A stretch of 64,000 nt of DNA from Azadirachta indica (taxonomy: Eukaryota > Streptophyta > Magnoliopsida > Sapindales > Meliaceae): NCBI GenBank assembly GCA_022749755.1, contig CM040442.1, forward strand, positions 2,134,663 through 2,198,662. The letters are read 5' to 3'. Of this stretch, positions 1 to 11,522 are shown piece after piece. The translations under genes and the position numbers were made by a program. The first letter of the stretch is position 1. Each line of letters begins with the position of its first letter. The notes beneath the pieces are model-generated. The model saw only the letters and a list, made by a program, of their open reading frames with translations. It ran no database searches and had not been told where the DNA came from.

Positions 1-1146
1 ACATGGAAATTGAATTAGTGAATTGGATTTTATTGTTAATACAAAATCAGAGAAGACCTTTTTATTTGTTACTTTTTTTTTTCACTAAAAACAGTGTTTA
101 AAGGGAAATCAGTGAGATTTTATACATCATTTTTTTTTTCGTCTGTTTTTATATTGAAATTACAGTTTTATAATATCTAACGGTTAAACTTTCCTTTGAT
201 ATCAACGTCTTGCCGCTTAAGACACCATTAATATATATAAGGCTTTTGCTTAAGTTTGCCTTAAGCGAGGGAGAGGGAGAGGGAGAGGGAGAGGGTTATG
301 TTGGGCCGTGGCTATGGACGTTGCTAGCCTTATTATGAAAATTTCTTATAGGTCCAAATAAATGGAATAATTTTAAGCCTCAATAAATTATTTGTCATGT
401 AAAATAATATTTAAAAAATATATATATTTTATAATTCCTTTAATTTTTTTAATAATTTTTTTCTCAATATTTTTTAATCTCTCTTGGTAATGTTCTAGAA
501 ATCATTAAAATCAAGCATTGGTTACCAATTTTTATTTCCATAATTATTTTTGCTCAATAATAGTCTATTATATTTAATTTCAATTTTTAAATTGTAAACA
601 TTTGTAATTTATACTATTTTCCTTTATTTTAGTACTGGGATATTATTAGTTGTTTTTGCTTCTGTCACGTTATATATTAAAGTCAGGTATTTGCTGAGAC
701 CTAGGTCAAAGAAATCAATATTTTACATTTTAATAAAATAATTTAACTAATAGATTATGTTAAATTAGTGCTCCTAGGATATTGTTTTAGATATAAACAT
801 CCTCTAAGAGTATACTGGACCTATAAAATGAGAAGATATCTTAACCTTTATCAGAATATGTAAATTTGGAACTAAAGGCTTTCTGAGCCTTGTTATAGTC
901 AATTCCTTTGTTAATTGCTCCTATTCTATTAACAATAAAAACATATCCTCAATTCATTTATATTCTTAATCTAACCTTAATTCCTTTATTGATTGTTAAG
1001 ACAAAATGTTAGATTAAGAATATACTTTGTTCTAGAAAAATTAATTTTAGGTTAAATTAAATAGTAACGACAGTGCTTATAAAGTAGAAAACAAAGTCTA
1101 GAAAATGTTAATATAGTTTACCCAATCAATTTTCCTTAACAACACC

Positions 1147-1181
<35 letters not shown>

Positions 1182-1330
1182 TTTTCCTAAAGCATCAAAT
1201 TCTTCACATAATCATAAATTTGAACATATATGAAAAATTGAAAATCCTAAAAGAATTATACAAACGCTAAACATTACAGAGATTAATGAATGACCTAATT
1301 AAAAAGAAAATTAAACATTCCTAGACCTCA
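1..1330. other. AT-rich spacer with simple repeats
   Basis: No gene seen. Positions 1-1000 resemble the region upstream of the thionin-like gene at 2.9-3.3 kb (compare about 3468-4260), so another copy of that gene may lie just left of the window. A GAGGGA hexamer repeat runs at about 266-294, and a (TA)n tract followed by a (CA)n tract lies at about 1151-1181. Confidence 0.6.
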
Positions 1331-2002
1331 TCACTTGAGAGCGGGAAACTGAATATGATCTTCAATGTTGAGAGTAGGATCAGCCTTACTTCTGCCTCCG
1401 TGCTCGGGTGCCGCAGCACTTTCCTTTTCGGAAAATCTCCCGGTAAATTTACCACCACCATTAGCAGCAGCAAAAGACCTCTCGCTCCTTAGTGGTTTTA
1501 GGAAACCACTAACGTCTACCAACTTGTACGCTTTGGCCTCGCCAGCCTTCTCCTTCTTCTTGCCTACAACTTTTATCCATTCGGACCCCTTGTCGTCAAG
1601 AGTAAATTTTTCCTCCTCATGATCAGCTGGTTTCTTGATTTTTGAATTTAGAGACTTTTTCTTTTCCAAAAGTTCCTTCTCATAGTCTTTCAGGCTCAAT
1701 GTTTCTTTTTCAACAACTGCGTCCTGATTTTTCGGGGCACGAGAGTGCTGATTCTGTTTTGACCTTCGAGTTTCCTTTTCACGGAGCGTAACACCATTGT
1801 TACCCACAATAGGTTTTGCCCTCATCTTCGCAGCATCTGGCTTAGTTTGTTGTTTTTTTGTCGCATCGACCTGATTGTTCTGTTGTTTCATCTTCTTCTT
1901 CTTGGCATCTGGCAACGCAGTAGTACCGCCATTGGCGAGTGTCTCGGCGCTGAGTTCTTCATCAGCTAAGACTTCAAAGCAATTGGTTATTGCAAGAGCC
2001 AT
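1331..2002 (-). CDS. SERBP1/RGGA-like basic protein, copy R1
   Basis: Single-exon gene of 223 residues. The N-terminus (NCFEVLADEE, residues 7-16) resembles the Stm1-type N-terminal motif of plant RGGA proteins. Residues 30-75 are very rich in Lys/Gln. The segment TLSLKDYEKELLEKKKSL (about 101-118) matches the TLEEYEKVLEEK-type core of the HABP4/PAI-RBP1 family, and the end, LNIEDHIQFPALK, has the FPxL tail of that family. Known relatives bind RNA and ribosomes; that function is inferred here. The RGG boxes of the roughly 350-residue plant relatives are absent. This is the most divergent open copy: it reads WIKVVGKKKEK where the others have a VPFIKPKS block. It starts at the ATG conserved in all copies. 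A TATA box lies about 115 bp upstream. Confidence 0.7.
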   Translation of the reverse strand: MALAITNCFEVLADEELSAETLANGGTTALPDAKKKKMKQQNNQVDATKKQQTKPDAAKMRAKPIVGNNGVTLREKETRRSKQNQHSRAPKNQDAVVEKETLSLKDYEKELLEKKKSLNSKIKKPADHEEEKFTLDDKGSEWIKVVGKKKEKAGEAKAYKLVDVSGFLKPLRSERSFAAANGGGKFTGRFSEKESAAAPEHGGRSKADPTLNIEDHIQFPALK

Positions 2003-2112
2003 ATATGATATATATGGAAAATGTCCTTCTTAATTTCAGACAAAAGTAGGAGAGAGACTTGTCTTTGAGATCTGCAACACACTTAGCTTAGAGACACAGG
2101 ACGGGAGTAGCG

Positions 2113-2123
2113 TATTTTATATA
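2113..2123 (-). promoter_or_regulatory. TATA box of R1
   Basis: On the minus strand this reads TATATAAAATA, about 112-120 bp before the R1 ATG. The same position holds TATAAATA upstream of R2, R3 and R6. Confidence 0.55.
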
Positions 2124-2336
2124 CGCTCGTGCTTTTCCAAATCTAAAAGGGATTTGACTCTTTGGCTTTACTACTCCACATAACATAAGGAAACCTAAAC
2201 TAGGGTAGGATTTCAAATTTTCATATGCCTTGTATTATCAGAATAAGAATTGTTGAATCTCACTCTTTCATTTTTATTTTTATTTTTATTTCATATTGTT
2301 ACTATTATGATGGAATTAAGATTTTAATTTATTACG

Positions 2337-2495
2337 TACCACCACAGGTGGAGGAATGCAATGAAGATTTCATATGTCTCGGCTTGTTTTTGAGTGTGAA
2401 AAGAAGCTACTGTCATAATAAGAGGCCTGCAGTGATTTAAGCACATACGGATACATTCAAAAATTTGATCCCCTACGAGCCGCAGCATAGTCTAC
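2337..2495 (-). pseudogene. thionin-like gene fragment
   Basis: This stretch matches the middle of exon 1 and the splice donor of the thionin-like gene at 54.0-54.4 kb. Both share the splice-donor-flanking sequence, the region around the last exon-1 cysteines and the block that ends near the first cysteine cluster. It has no signal peptide, start codon or second exon, and the frame is interrupted. It is a relic, and it shows that the distal thionin cluster and the array have exchanged sequence. Confidence 0.6.
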
Positions 2496-2909
2496 CATCC
2501 AAAATTTAATTTCTTGACTACTGCATCATTCAGGTTTTACCTCAGTAAAAGTTGAAGCAATATGTGAAAAACCTAAAATGTGCCATCACCAGACCAACAA
2601 TAATATAGCTTGTTTACGTTTCGTTTGAGAGTGTCATTCTGACATTAATTTGTTCTTAATTTGACAGCCATTTTATAAATTTTAGGGGTATAAAACATGT
2701 CTGATATATACATGTGTGAAATAATACCGAAGTGAGGGAAACTTCAAAGATATATATATGGATCGAATTATTACTTCATTTTTCTCTCGCTCAGGCCAAA
2801 ATATTGCAAATAAAGAGTCAATTAAGCCTTCGAAAATTTGTTCCGCTTAATTTATTATTTCAAATATATTCATATTCATCATAAACTAATCATCAGCCTT
2901 CGTTAATGA
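2496..2909. other. spacer without gene
   Basis: AT-rich sequence between the thionin fragment and the next thionin-like gene. I see no coding region or repeat; it probably contains the 3' untranslated region of the gene to its right. Confidence 0.4.
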
Positions 2910-3312
2910 TCATATCTTGTTGCACGTCTTTGAGCAGGATTTCTTACAGCTTTTCACTGCTTCCTCTTTCCCTGACAAATTAACATAAAACAAATATTAA
3001 AGAAGCAAATTACATTAATAATTCAAGAGAGTAAGAATTCTGATTTATATGATTACCAGCAGGGTGGTTTTCCTTGGTGCTAAGCTTGGCACACAAGGAA
3101 GAAGCACAACCGAGCTTGCAGAAGTACTGCGCATCATTTCCGGGGTTGCATGTTTTTAAGCAGTCGTCGACACATTTTTGAAAGTTCTCGCCAGGATGGG
3201 AGCTACATTTTGCAGAGCAATCACTGTCGCACGATGCTGTAGACTGCCCAACGAGAAGGCCCACCACCAGAGAAACCATAAGAACGAATTGAACTGCACT
3301 AATTTTCTCCAT
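2910..3312 (-). CDS. thionin-like secreted Cys-rich protein T1
   Basis: Two exons: 3057-3312 and 2910-2971, GT-AG intron, phase 1, 105 residues in total. The first 26 or so residues form a signal peptide (MEKIS start, hydrophobic core, ending near STAS). The mature part carries four cysteine triplets of form C-x3-C-x3/4-C: CDSDCSAKC, CVDDCLKTC, FCKLGCASSLC, and one encoded by exon 2. FCKLGC is the hallmark shared by all thionin-like genes in the window. The family (plant thionin-like proteins) is thought to act in defence outside the cell; that is inferred from family resemblance. A TATA-like stretch lies about 90 bp upstream. The copy looks intact. Confidence 0.7.
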
Positions 3313-3400
3313 TAATTTGGTTCTCGATTTCTATGAAAGAGAAGATATCCGAAGCATCAAAGGTGAACAGAATAGCAACTAGTTAGTTAAGAGAATGGTT

Positions 3401-3410
3401 TATTTATATA
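3401..3410 (-). promoter_or_regulatory. TATA box of T1
   Basis: On the minus strand this reads TATATAAATA, about 90 bp before the T1 start codon and followed by a short leader. Confidence 0.5.
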
Positions 3411-5585
3411 GAAATTTTAATGGAGGGTTTTCTTGTGTAATTTGCAACCGAAATCTTCGAATTTGTGGAAACTGAATTCATGAATTGGATTTTATTGTTC
3501 AAACAAAATCAGAGAAGATACTTCTTTTTATTCTTACTATTTGTCCTCATTAAAAACAGTGTTTAAAATATCAATTTTTGTCTATATTTATATGGAAATT
3601 ACAGTTTTATGATATCTAACGAGTAAACCTTCCTTTTTAAGATCAACTTATTGCCACTAATTAGATAAGATTAATATAAGGTTTGTGTTTAAGTTTGTCT
3701 TAAGGGAGAGGGTTATGTTGGCCTGTGGTTTTAGCCTTTGCTAACCTTGATATTTAAAATGATCTTTAAAATATATTTTTCTAATAATGCCCTTAATTGC
3801 ATAATTTCTTAAATAATTTTTTTCTCAAGATTTTGTTTATTCTCTTTGATAATTTGTTCCACAAATCGTTAAAAATTAAGCATTTGTTATCAATTTCTTT
3901 CAGTGATTATTTTTATTTAATAATAATTTATTATATTTGATTTCAAAAACATGTCATTTATAATTTTTTTTAATATTTTCAAAATGAGTACTGTTATATT
4001 ATTATTTTTTTTAGCCACATTATATATTACGTCAAAATTTTTGCTGTTAGTTAAGATAAAGAAATCAATATTTTTTTATTTTAATAAGATAATTGAATTA
4101 GTAGATTAATTTAAATTATTACCCCTATGATATTCTTTTAGACAAATCATTCTCTAATAAACATCAATGAGATTTGTAAAATTAGAAGATATTTTAACTT
4201 TTATCAAAATATGTAAAATTTGGATCTAATGCTATTCTAGGCCTTGTTAATCTATTTCTTTTTTCCTTACTTCTATGGTTGGTAATTTTTCAGGTTTAGG
4301 TCGAGTTTTTATAAAAATCTAACCTAAACTTGAAAAAAAAATTTATTTAAATCCGGCTTAGATTTTGGTTCAACCATTATACTATCCGGATTGGGTTTTA
4401 AATTCAGGTTTAAAATTTGAATTCAATCTTAAAAATTTGTGGGGTTATATTTTATAATTCGAGCCTGATCCCTTTAAATTTATTAATTGTCTGGCCAAAT
4501 TTTATAATTTTTGGCCCGACCTGACTTGAAGTTTTAAAACTTATTATTCAGATATTCAAGCTCGACCCAACTCATATCCAAGCTTTAAAGCAACGGTCGA
4601 CCCAAACTGAAATATATAATATGATTCTATAACTTGGGCTTTCTCCAAGGCACACTGAGCTCGAACTTTTTAACTCAACTTACATACAATAACAACCAAT
4701 CATCAATTCATATCGATTAAAATAAAAATTTTACAAACAAACTAGATGTACCATCCGGGATTCTCTAGACTTTATTGATTTTAAGACAACATAAAAAAAC
4801 TTAGAAATTTTTTTGAGATTATATATTATATTTGTGCACATCTTTGAGCAGCATTATTCCAAACTTAATTTAGGTGTATGAAAGCATATAAAAGAAGAAA
4901 AAAAAATAATTTTATTTAACATTAATAAGTTTCCAAAGATAAAATATTTTCAATAAAGATGCCAATATTCTTGAAATGATAAATAATAAACACTCATGTT
5001 GAAATGTCACTCAGACCTAACTGTATTTAAGTTGTTTATCACTAATAAGAGTTGCAATACAAAACTATAAGGTAAATCCTACTCCAATATTATGTTAAAT
5101 TATCACTTGACTCGACAACTTAAATTTAAAGGTAAAAACTTAAATATTTATATTTTACCTTTTTTAATCAACCTATTCAAATTCAATTAGTATAAAAAAT
5201 GTAACAATATGATATAGGTTCCACTATTTTATATAATTATGTTTATTTATGTAATTTGTACACTTAGTGTTACACTCAGCAAAATCCACTTGTTGCAATT
5301 GATCATTCTTAGAATTATTGTAATTCTCTTATCAACTCACATGCCACCAACTCCGAGTCAGATTATGCTTAGAAGCCAAAAACAAAAGGCTTAATTATTT
5401 CCGTATCTGCAATAGGCAACATCAGTACTTCACGGCCGGCTTGATTGATTTGAAATCAGCTTACCAAAAATTCAATTGCAATTTGCAAACAAAGTTGTAA
5501 CAGACAAAAGATTTATATGTAGACTTTATTTATTCCAGCGACTATTATCACAAGTCTTATCATAGAGATTTAATCAGTGCTGGGA
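3411..5585. other. array spacer with inserted repeat
   Basis: AT-rich spacer homologous to the spacers at 13.8-15.6, 31.2-32.0 and 40.6-41.9 kb. No gene seen. About 4277-4683 is an extra block absent from the paralogous spacers and is listed separately. Confidence 0.6.
4277..4683. repeat. dispersed repeat inserted in spacer
   Basis: Around 4277 the spacer, which otherwise aligns with 14.2-14.3 kb, is interrupted by about 400 bp rich in motifs such as CTCGACCC, GCCCGACC and their complements. These are typical of dispersed plant repeats. Alignment to the paralogous spacer resumes near 4684 (ataacaaccaatcatcaat). No clear terminal inverted repeat or target duplication was found, so the class is unknown. 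Confidence 0.45.
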
Positions 5586-5986
5586 TTAAATCTTGGTACA
5601 AGTCTCTGAGCAAGATTTGACGCAGCTTTTCACTCTCCCATCACCTAATAAATGGAAACAACCAAATCAATTGTGAATTTGAATCTGAAAAAGATCAAAA
5701 GGAGAAAAAAGAATTCAGATTTACCGCTGAGGTTGGTACACAAGGTGGAAACACAACCGAGCTTGCAAAAGTATTGGGGATAATTCACAGTAGAAAAAGA
5801 AGCAGAAGTCGGAGGCGGGCATTGTCTTTCGCATTCTCGAATACATGCTCCTCTATCTTTGGGAAAAGCTGACACATCACAACTTGAAATACAGTCTTCA
5901 GCGCACGTGGCTGAAGACCGCCCAACAAGAAGCCCCAACACCAGAGAAGCCATAAAAAATAGGTGAAGTTTGCTAATTTTCTCCAT
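5586..5986 (-). CDS. thionin-like secreted Cys-rich protein T2
   Basis: Two exons: 5725-5986 and 5586-5644, phase-1 GT-AG intron, 106 residues. It has a signal peptide of about 26 residues (MEKISKLHLFFMASLVLGLL onward). The cysteine triplets are CAEDCISSC, CIRECERQC, FCKLGCVSTLC, and a fourth in exon 2. It lies directly 3' of the broken SERBP1-like copy R2, the position that the decayed thionin copies T3-T6 occupy in the later units. It is therefore the best-preserved representative of the array thionin. Role as for T1 (secreted, defence-type) is inferred from the family. Confidence 0.68.
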
Positions 5987-6583
5987 TTTTTTTCTTTTCC
6001 TTTCTATTCAATATGTCAAGGACAATGAATTTACGCTAAAGTTCCGTAAAAGGGTTTATGTAGGGCTTCAATCAATGGTAGGTTTCTAGAGTAAGCTTTT
6101 ACAACCAAGATTTATTGCCATAATTGAAAATTGATGATTATTTGAAGGTTATCGTTGAAGACAAAATATGGATTTGGATTATCTCCTACAGATTATTTAT
6201 TCTTAATTTTCAAAGACTTAGTTACATGTGACACACTCAGCTCAACCCATAATAACTATTATGGAAAATAATTAAAATAAAATTATATTAAAAATAACTA
6301 TAAATAGTTTTTTTCAAATTTTGTTATATTGTTATTAAGGTAATAATTTCTAATGGTTATATTAATTAAATAGAATGACAGTCAATTATAAAGTAATATA
6401 TAAAACGTAATCTAGAAAAAGTTAATGTAATTACCCAATTATAATTTTCCTCAATAACAACCATATATTGTATAATTTCTAAAGCGTCAAATCCTTCACA
6501 GAATTATAAATTTCAACATAATCGAAAATTGAGAATTCTAATGAATGACCGAATTAAAAAGAAATTAACATTCCTAGCCCTCA
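5987..6583. other. T2 upstream region and R2 3' flank
   Basis: AT-rich. It holds the thionin promoter block (the gggcttcaatcaatggtagg segment, conserved upstream of T3-T6) and the 3' flank of R2. No additional gene seen. Confidence 0.5.
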
Positions 6584-7268
6584 TCACTTAAGCGCGGGGA
6601 ACTGAATATGATCCTCAATGTTGAGAGTAGGATCATCCTTACTTCTGCCTCCGTGCTCGACCACCGAAGGCACAGTTTCCTTTCCTGAAAATCTCCTAGT
6701 AAATTTACGACGACCATTAGCAGCAGCGGAGGACCTCTTGCTCCTTAGTGGTTTTAAGAAACCACTAACGTCCGCCAACTTATAAGCTTGAGCCACGCCA
6801 GCCTTCACCTTATCGGATTTTGGCTTGATGAAAGGGACTTTCATCAATTCGACATCCTTTTCAACAGTGGCTTTTTCCTCCTCACGATCGTCTGGTTCTT
6901 CATTATTGAATTTAGAGACTATTTATTTTCTAAAACCTCTTTCTCGTACTCTTTCAGAGTCAACTTTTTTCTGTCAACAACTGGGTCCTGAATTTGCACG
7001 GCACCAAAGTTTAGATTCTGTTTTGGCCTTCGATTGTCCTGTTGTCTGAGCTTAACACGATTCTGACCCACAACAGGTTTTGCCCTCATCGTCGCAGCAT
7101 CCGGCTTAGTTTGTTGTTTCTTCTTTGTATCCACTTTCTTCTTCTGCTGCTTCGTCTCTTCTTCTTCTTGGCATCTGGCAACGCAGTAGTAGCGCTATCG
7201 GCGAGGGACTCGGCGGTAAGTTCTTCATCAGCCAAGACGTCAAAGCAATTCGCTACTGCTAGAGCCAT
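6584..7268 (-). pseudogene. SERBP1-like copy R2, broken
   Basis: Collinear with the open copies from the MALAVANCFDVLADEE start to the LNIEDHIQFPALK end, but the frame is lost at three places. There is a frameshift in the Lys-rich run near 7160-7180, a TAG stop inside the codons after EVLENK (about 6919), and a one-base deletion near 6895-6900 in the following KKPDD segment. The downstream part (6584-6847) is open again. The promoter still has a TATAAATA box. It is a recent pseudogene of the HABP4/SERBP1-like family. Confidence 0.75.
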
Positions 7269-7344
7269 ACTTTATATATTGAAGATGTCTTTCTTTCACA
7301 CAACAGTAGGAGTTGGAATAGAGAGACACAGGAAAGGAGTAGCG

Positions 7345-7352
7345 TATTTATA
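7345..7352 (-). promoter_or_regulatory. TATA box of R2
   Basis: TATAAATA on the minus strand about 80 bp upstream of the R2 ATG. The core is intact although the gene is broken. Confidence 0.5.
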
Positions 7353-7510
7353 CTCGTGCTTTTCCAAATCTGAAAAGTATTTGACTCTTTGCCTTGCTAC
7401 TCCACATAACGAAAACCTGAACTATCCGATAGTAAATGGGATTTCAAAATTTCATCCGAATAAGAATTGTTGAATCTCACTTTTGTTTTTTTTTTTAATT
7501 TCCATTCCTA

Positions 7511-7573
<63 letters not shown>
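7511..7573. repeat. (TTA)n microsatellite
   Basis: About 20 uninterrupted TTA/ATT units between R2 and ACO1. The same locus in other units has very different lengths: long at 17.43 and 43.83 kb, only a few units at 25.55, 36.75 and 48.0 kb. Confidence 0.9.
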
Positions 7574-7577
<4 letters not shown>

Positions 7578-7613
7578 TGCCGATATTTGATATCGTGAGA
7601 TGCTTAATTGATG

Positions 7614-7619
7614 CACGTG
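7614..7619. promoter_or_regulatory. G-box CACGTG, ACO-R interval
   Basis: Perfect CACGTG about 345 bp upstream of the R2 start. It is conserved at 25613, 36818 and 48062. In the units at 17.6 and 43.9 kb the same position reads GACGGG. It is a candidate bZIP/bHLH site; function is inferred. Confidence 0.4.
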
Positions 7620-7928
7620 TCCATTGCGAGGCAATAAAAACTCTTGGAAAATATATTGCAAAACGAGATAATTTTACTAGATTTTATTATATTTGATGAC
7701 AAGCAAGACAAAAGTAAAGATTCATTGATCTACAAGAATCTTTGCAAACTAAATATCTTAATAATTTATTGCAAGTGTAAATACATTTAATTTCTATTAT
7801 CTTTCAACATGGGCTTGATTAATTTCATTATCATCCCACATATGTTATCAAAATATTACTATAATAGGTTATGACACTTATTCATGCTGCAAACTCTGAA
7901 TTCGTGTTTAAATCACACTACTAAAAAT

Positions 7929-9090
<1,162 letters not shown>

Positions 9091-9181
9091 TTATTTCTCT
9101 CTCAGAGAGATTAAGCAAGCTGGTGTATGTGTGTGTGAGTTTGTGTGGTCGTTGATGCGGAAAGAGTGGAGGTTGGCAAGG

Positions 9182-9189
9182 TATTTATA
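9182..9189 (-). promoter_or_regulatory. TATA box of ACO1
   Basis: TATAAATA on the minus strand, about 113 bp upstream of the ATG. The leader between them carries a CA-rich stretch (cacacacataca on the minus strand) common to ACO1-5. Confidence 0.65.
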
Positions 9190-11101
9190 GGGAGTTCAAG
9201 GCAGTAATGAGGACACAAATTATTGCGAAACGTGGTAGGACGTGGGGTTATAGAATTTAACTCCAATTATACTTGTTCAAATCAGTAATTAATAAATAAA
9301 AGGAATGAAAATTATTCAGCCATTTTGGCCAAATCTTTTTGATAAAAGTTGATGGGTCGCTTTGCCTTGATGCTCTATCCATCTTCAAAGTTCAGCTAGA
9401 CACTGTTACGTGGTGGAATTGGACCCACTTTGATGGCTATTTCTTAATTTTCTAGGCAAATTTGACTAAACAAATGGCTCCCACTTTCCTTGCATGCTCC
9501 ATTTCTCTTGAATCTTTTTGGCTGTTCTCAAAATGATGTTATTGTTGGAAGTCGCTTAGTAGTTGCAACCCCCACTACCACCCCCACCACATAGGTCCTC
9601 ATAAATATTTCCTTTTTCATTTTCAAGTCATAACATGGGCCGTGATAAACTTGGACCCTCAATTTTTCCAATCCTATCGTATTCCTAATTTTGCAATAAA
9701 AGAATTTAAATGTAAATTGGGGTCCCGAGGCCTTGTTCTATTTTCGAATTGTTATCAAATGTCACGCGTATGTATGATTTGTCTATTGTTGAATGTTACC
9801 AGTTTGACGTTTTATGTTATTTATGTTATGATCTTGTGCTTAGGTGTTATTAATCCAATTCTTACTTTCTTGAATTGGTGGCAGAGGATTTTTCCTAAGG
9901 GAAAAAAAAAAAAAAAGAAAACACTTGCCCGAAATTATCAGTTAATAAGTTGTTCAAGACGTGAACATGTTATTTATTCAGATCCATCATCTAAGTCCGC
10001 TTCTAATTACGTTTACACCCTTCGCTCTATTCCAAACACATGATTGAAATAAGTTACTGGGTTAAGACAGATAAAATATTCAACTTATCCATGTCGGCTT
10101 ATGGAATAATAACATTACAGTCTCTAAGCTTTTATATTTTTTCACATACCTATATGTACTTTTCATTTCTATCAAAATAAGTCCTTAAACTATGAGAAAA
10201 TAACTAAAATAATCTTTAGTACATGTTCCGTTAAGTGAGACGAGCCATTCTTATATAATGATACTCAATATTTAATATTGTAGGAATAGTTTTATAATTT
10301 TAACATAAAATAAGAATTTATTTGATACAGTTGTCTTTTCCATACACTTTACTTAAAATGTATATAAAAAATTAAAAGACTAATATATTATTAGCCATAG
10401 AAGAATCTCACTTTTTTTTCTAAGAGATAAAAGAATTTAACTATCATTGCCAGATTCTCAATCTCACTTTACTTTGAATCAGTTGCCAATTTTTTTTTTA
10501 ATTTCATATTATTCTCAAAATATTTTGATGATATTCGATTTATATTTAACGTCTTGAAATATACTCAACACGACCTCGTATCATTAATTTTCTTTATCAG
10601 TTTTAATAGTTAGAAAATCACTATAGAGCGTGCCCCTAGCTCATTCTTTTTATTGTTGCAACCGCCAACATCACCATATCATAGGTCTAGGATTTTGCTT
10701 AATTTTTAAAATTTAAAGTTTTATCTCAATTTTAGGGATAAATAGTACTTTGTATGGTCAACTTTAGTTAACTATTAAAACTGATGAAAAAACGAACAAT
10801 CTGGGATCGCACTGAATATATTTTTAAAATATTAGACGTAAATCTAATAATTTTAAAATATTATGAAGGTAATATGAAATTAACTGTTTTCTTAAAAAAT
10901 TAACATAGTAGTTTAATCCAAAGGAAGCAATCAATAATAACGGCACGAATTCAAAGAGATAAAGAGGATATTTTGGTAAGTTCTAGAAAGAAATGTAGAA
11001 GGCCGAAAAGATGATAAAAATCGGTCGACATTGTGGGGCCTACAAAGAACTGAGGTGGGGGTGGCGGGTGAAAAGTACTTTTTTATTGGCTTTTAATCTT
11101 A

Positions 11102-11522
11102 GAGTCGTTTGTTATAACTTTTCAAATAGAACTTTTTAAAATAGAACTTTTACTATAAAATTTTTATGAGTAAAGTTTTTAACAAAAGTTTATTAATCGT
11201 TTGATTGTTACAAATGACTTTTGAGAAAATTTGAGTAATTACTTTAATAAATAAATTTTTAATATTTTATTTTAAAGAAATAACGTAGAATTTTTAAAAT
11301 AAAGTAAAGGTATTTTAGATAATTTTACCTTTTAAAAAAGTTGGAGAAATTCTACTGCCAAAAGCCCAAATTTTAGACTTCTTCCAATAAAAATAAAATA
11401 GTTTTTTTAATTTCCAAAAGCTCTTTTTCATTGTCAACCAAACGACATTAAAAAATTTGAAAAAAATTTTTATCATTAAAAAAACTCTTTTGGCCAATAA
11501 AAAAACTAAACCAAACAGGCAC
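11102..11522. mobile_element. MITE-like element, TTA target duplication
   Basis: About 421 bp interrupt a segment that is continuous in the paralogous spacer near 21.41 kb (ttttagtcttagcctttagg). The insert is flanked by TTA on both sides (11099-11101 and 11523-11525). Its ends, GAGTCGTTTG and the complement of ccaaacaggcac, form an imperfect terminal inverted repeat. It is AT-rich with no coding capacity. A TTA duplication suggests a PIF/Harbinger (Tourist-like) element. The interior is related to 15080-15480. Confidence 0.7.

Noticed and set aside
266..294. GAGGGA hexamer array as a telomere-like or CRISPR-like repeat
   Set aside because: Five short units only, no spacers, not a plant telomere motif; it is a simple repeat.
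7452..7661. Poly-Asn open frame near 7.5 kb
   Set aside because: It is the translation of the (TTA)n microsatellite.
9642..10043. 133-codon open frame upstream of ACO1
   Set aside because: Not conserved in the paralogous spacers, contains a poly-Lys run from an A-tract, and has no family resemblance.
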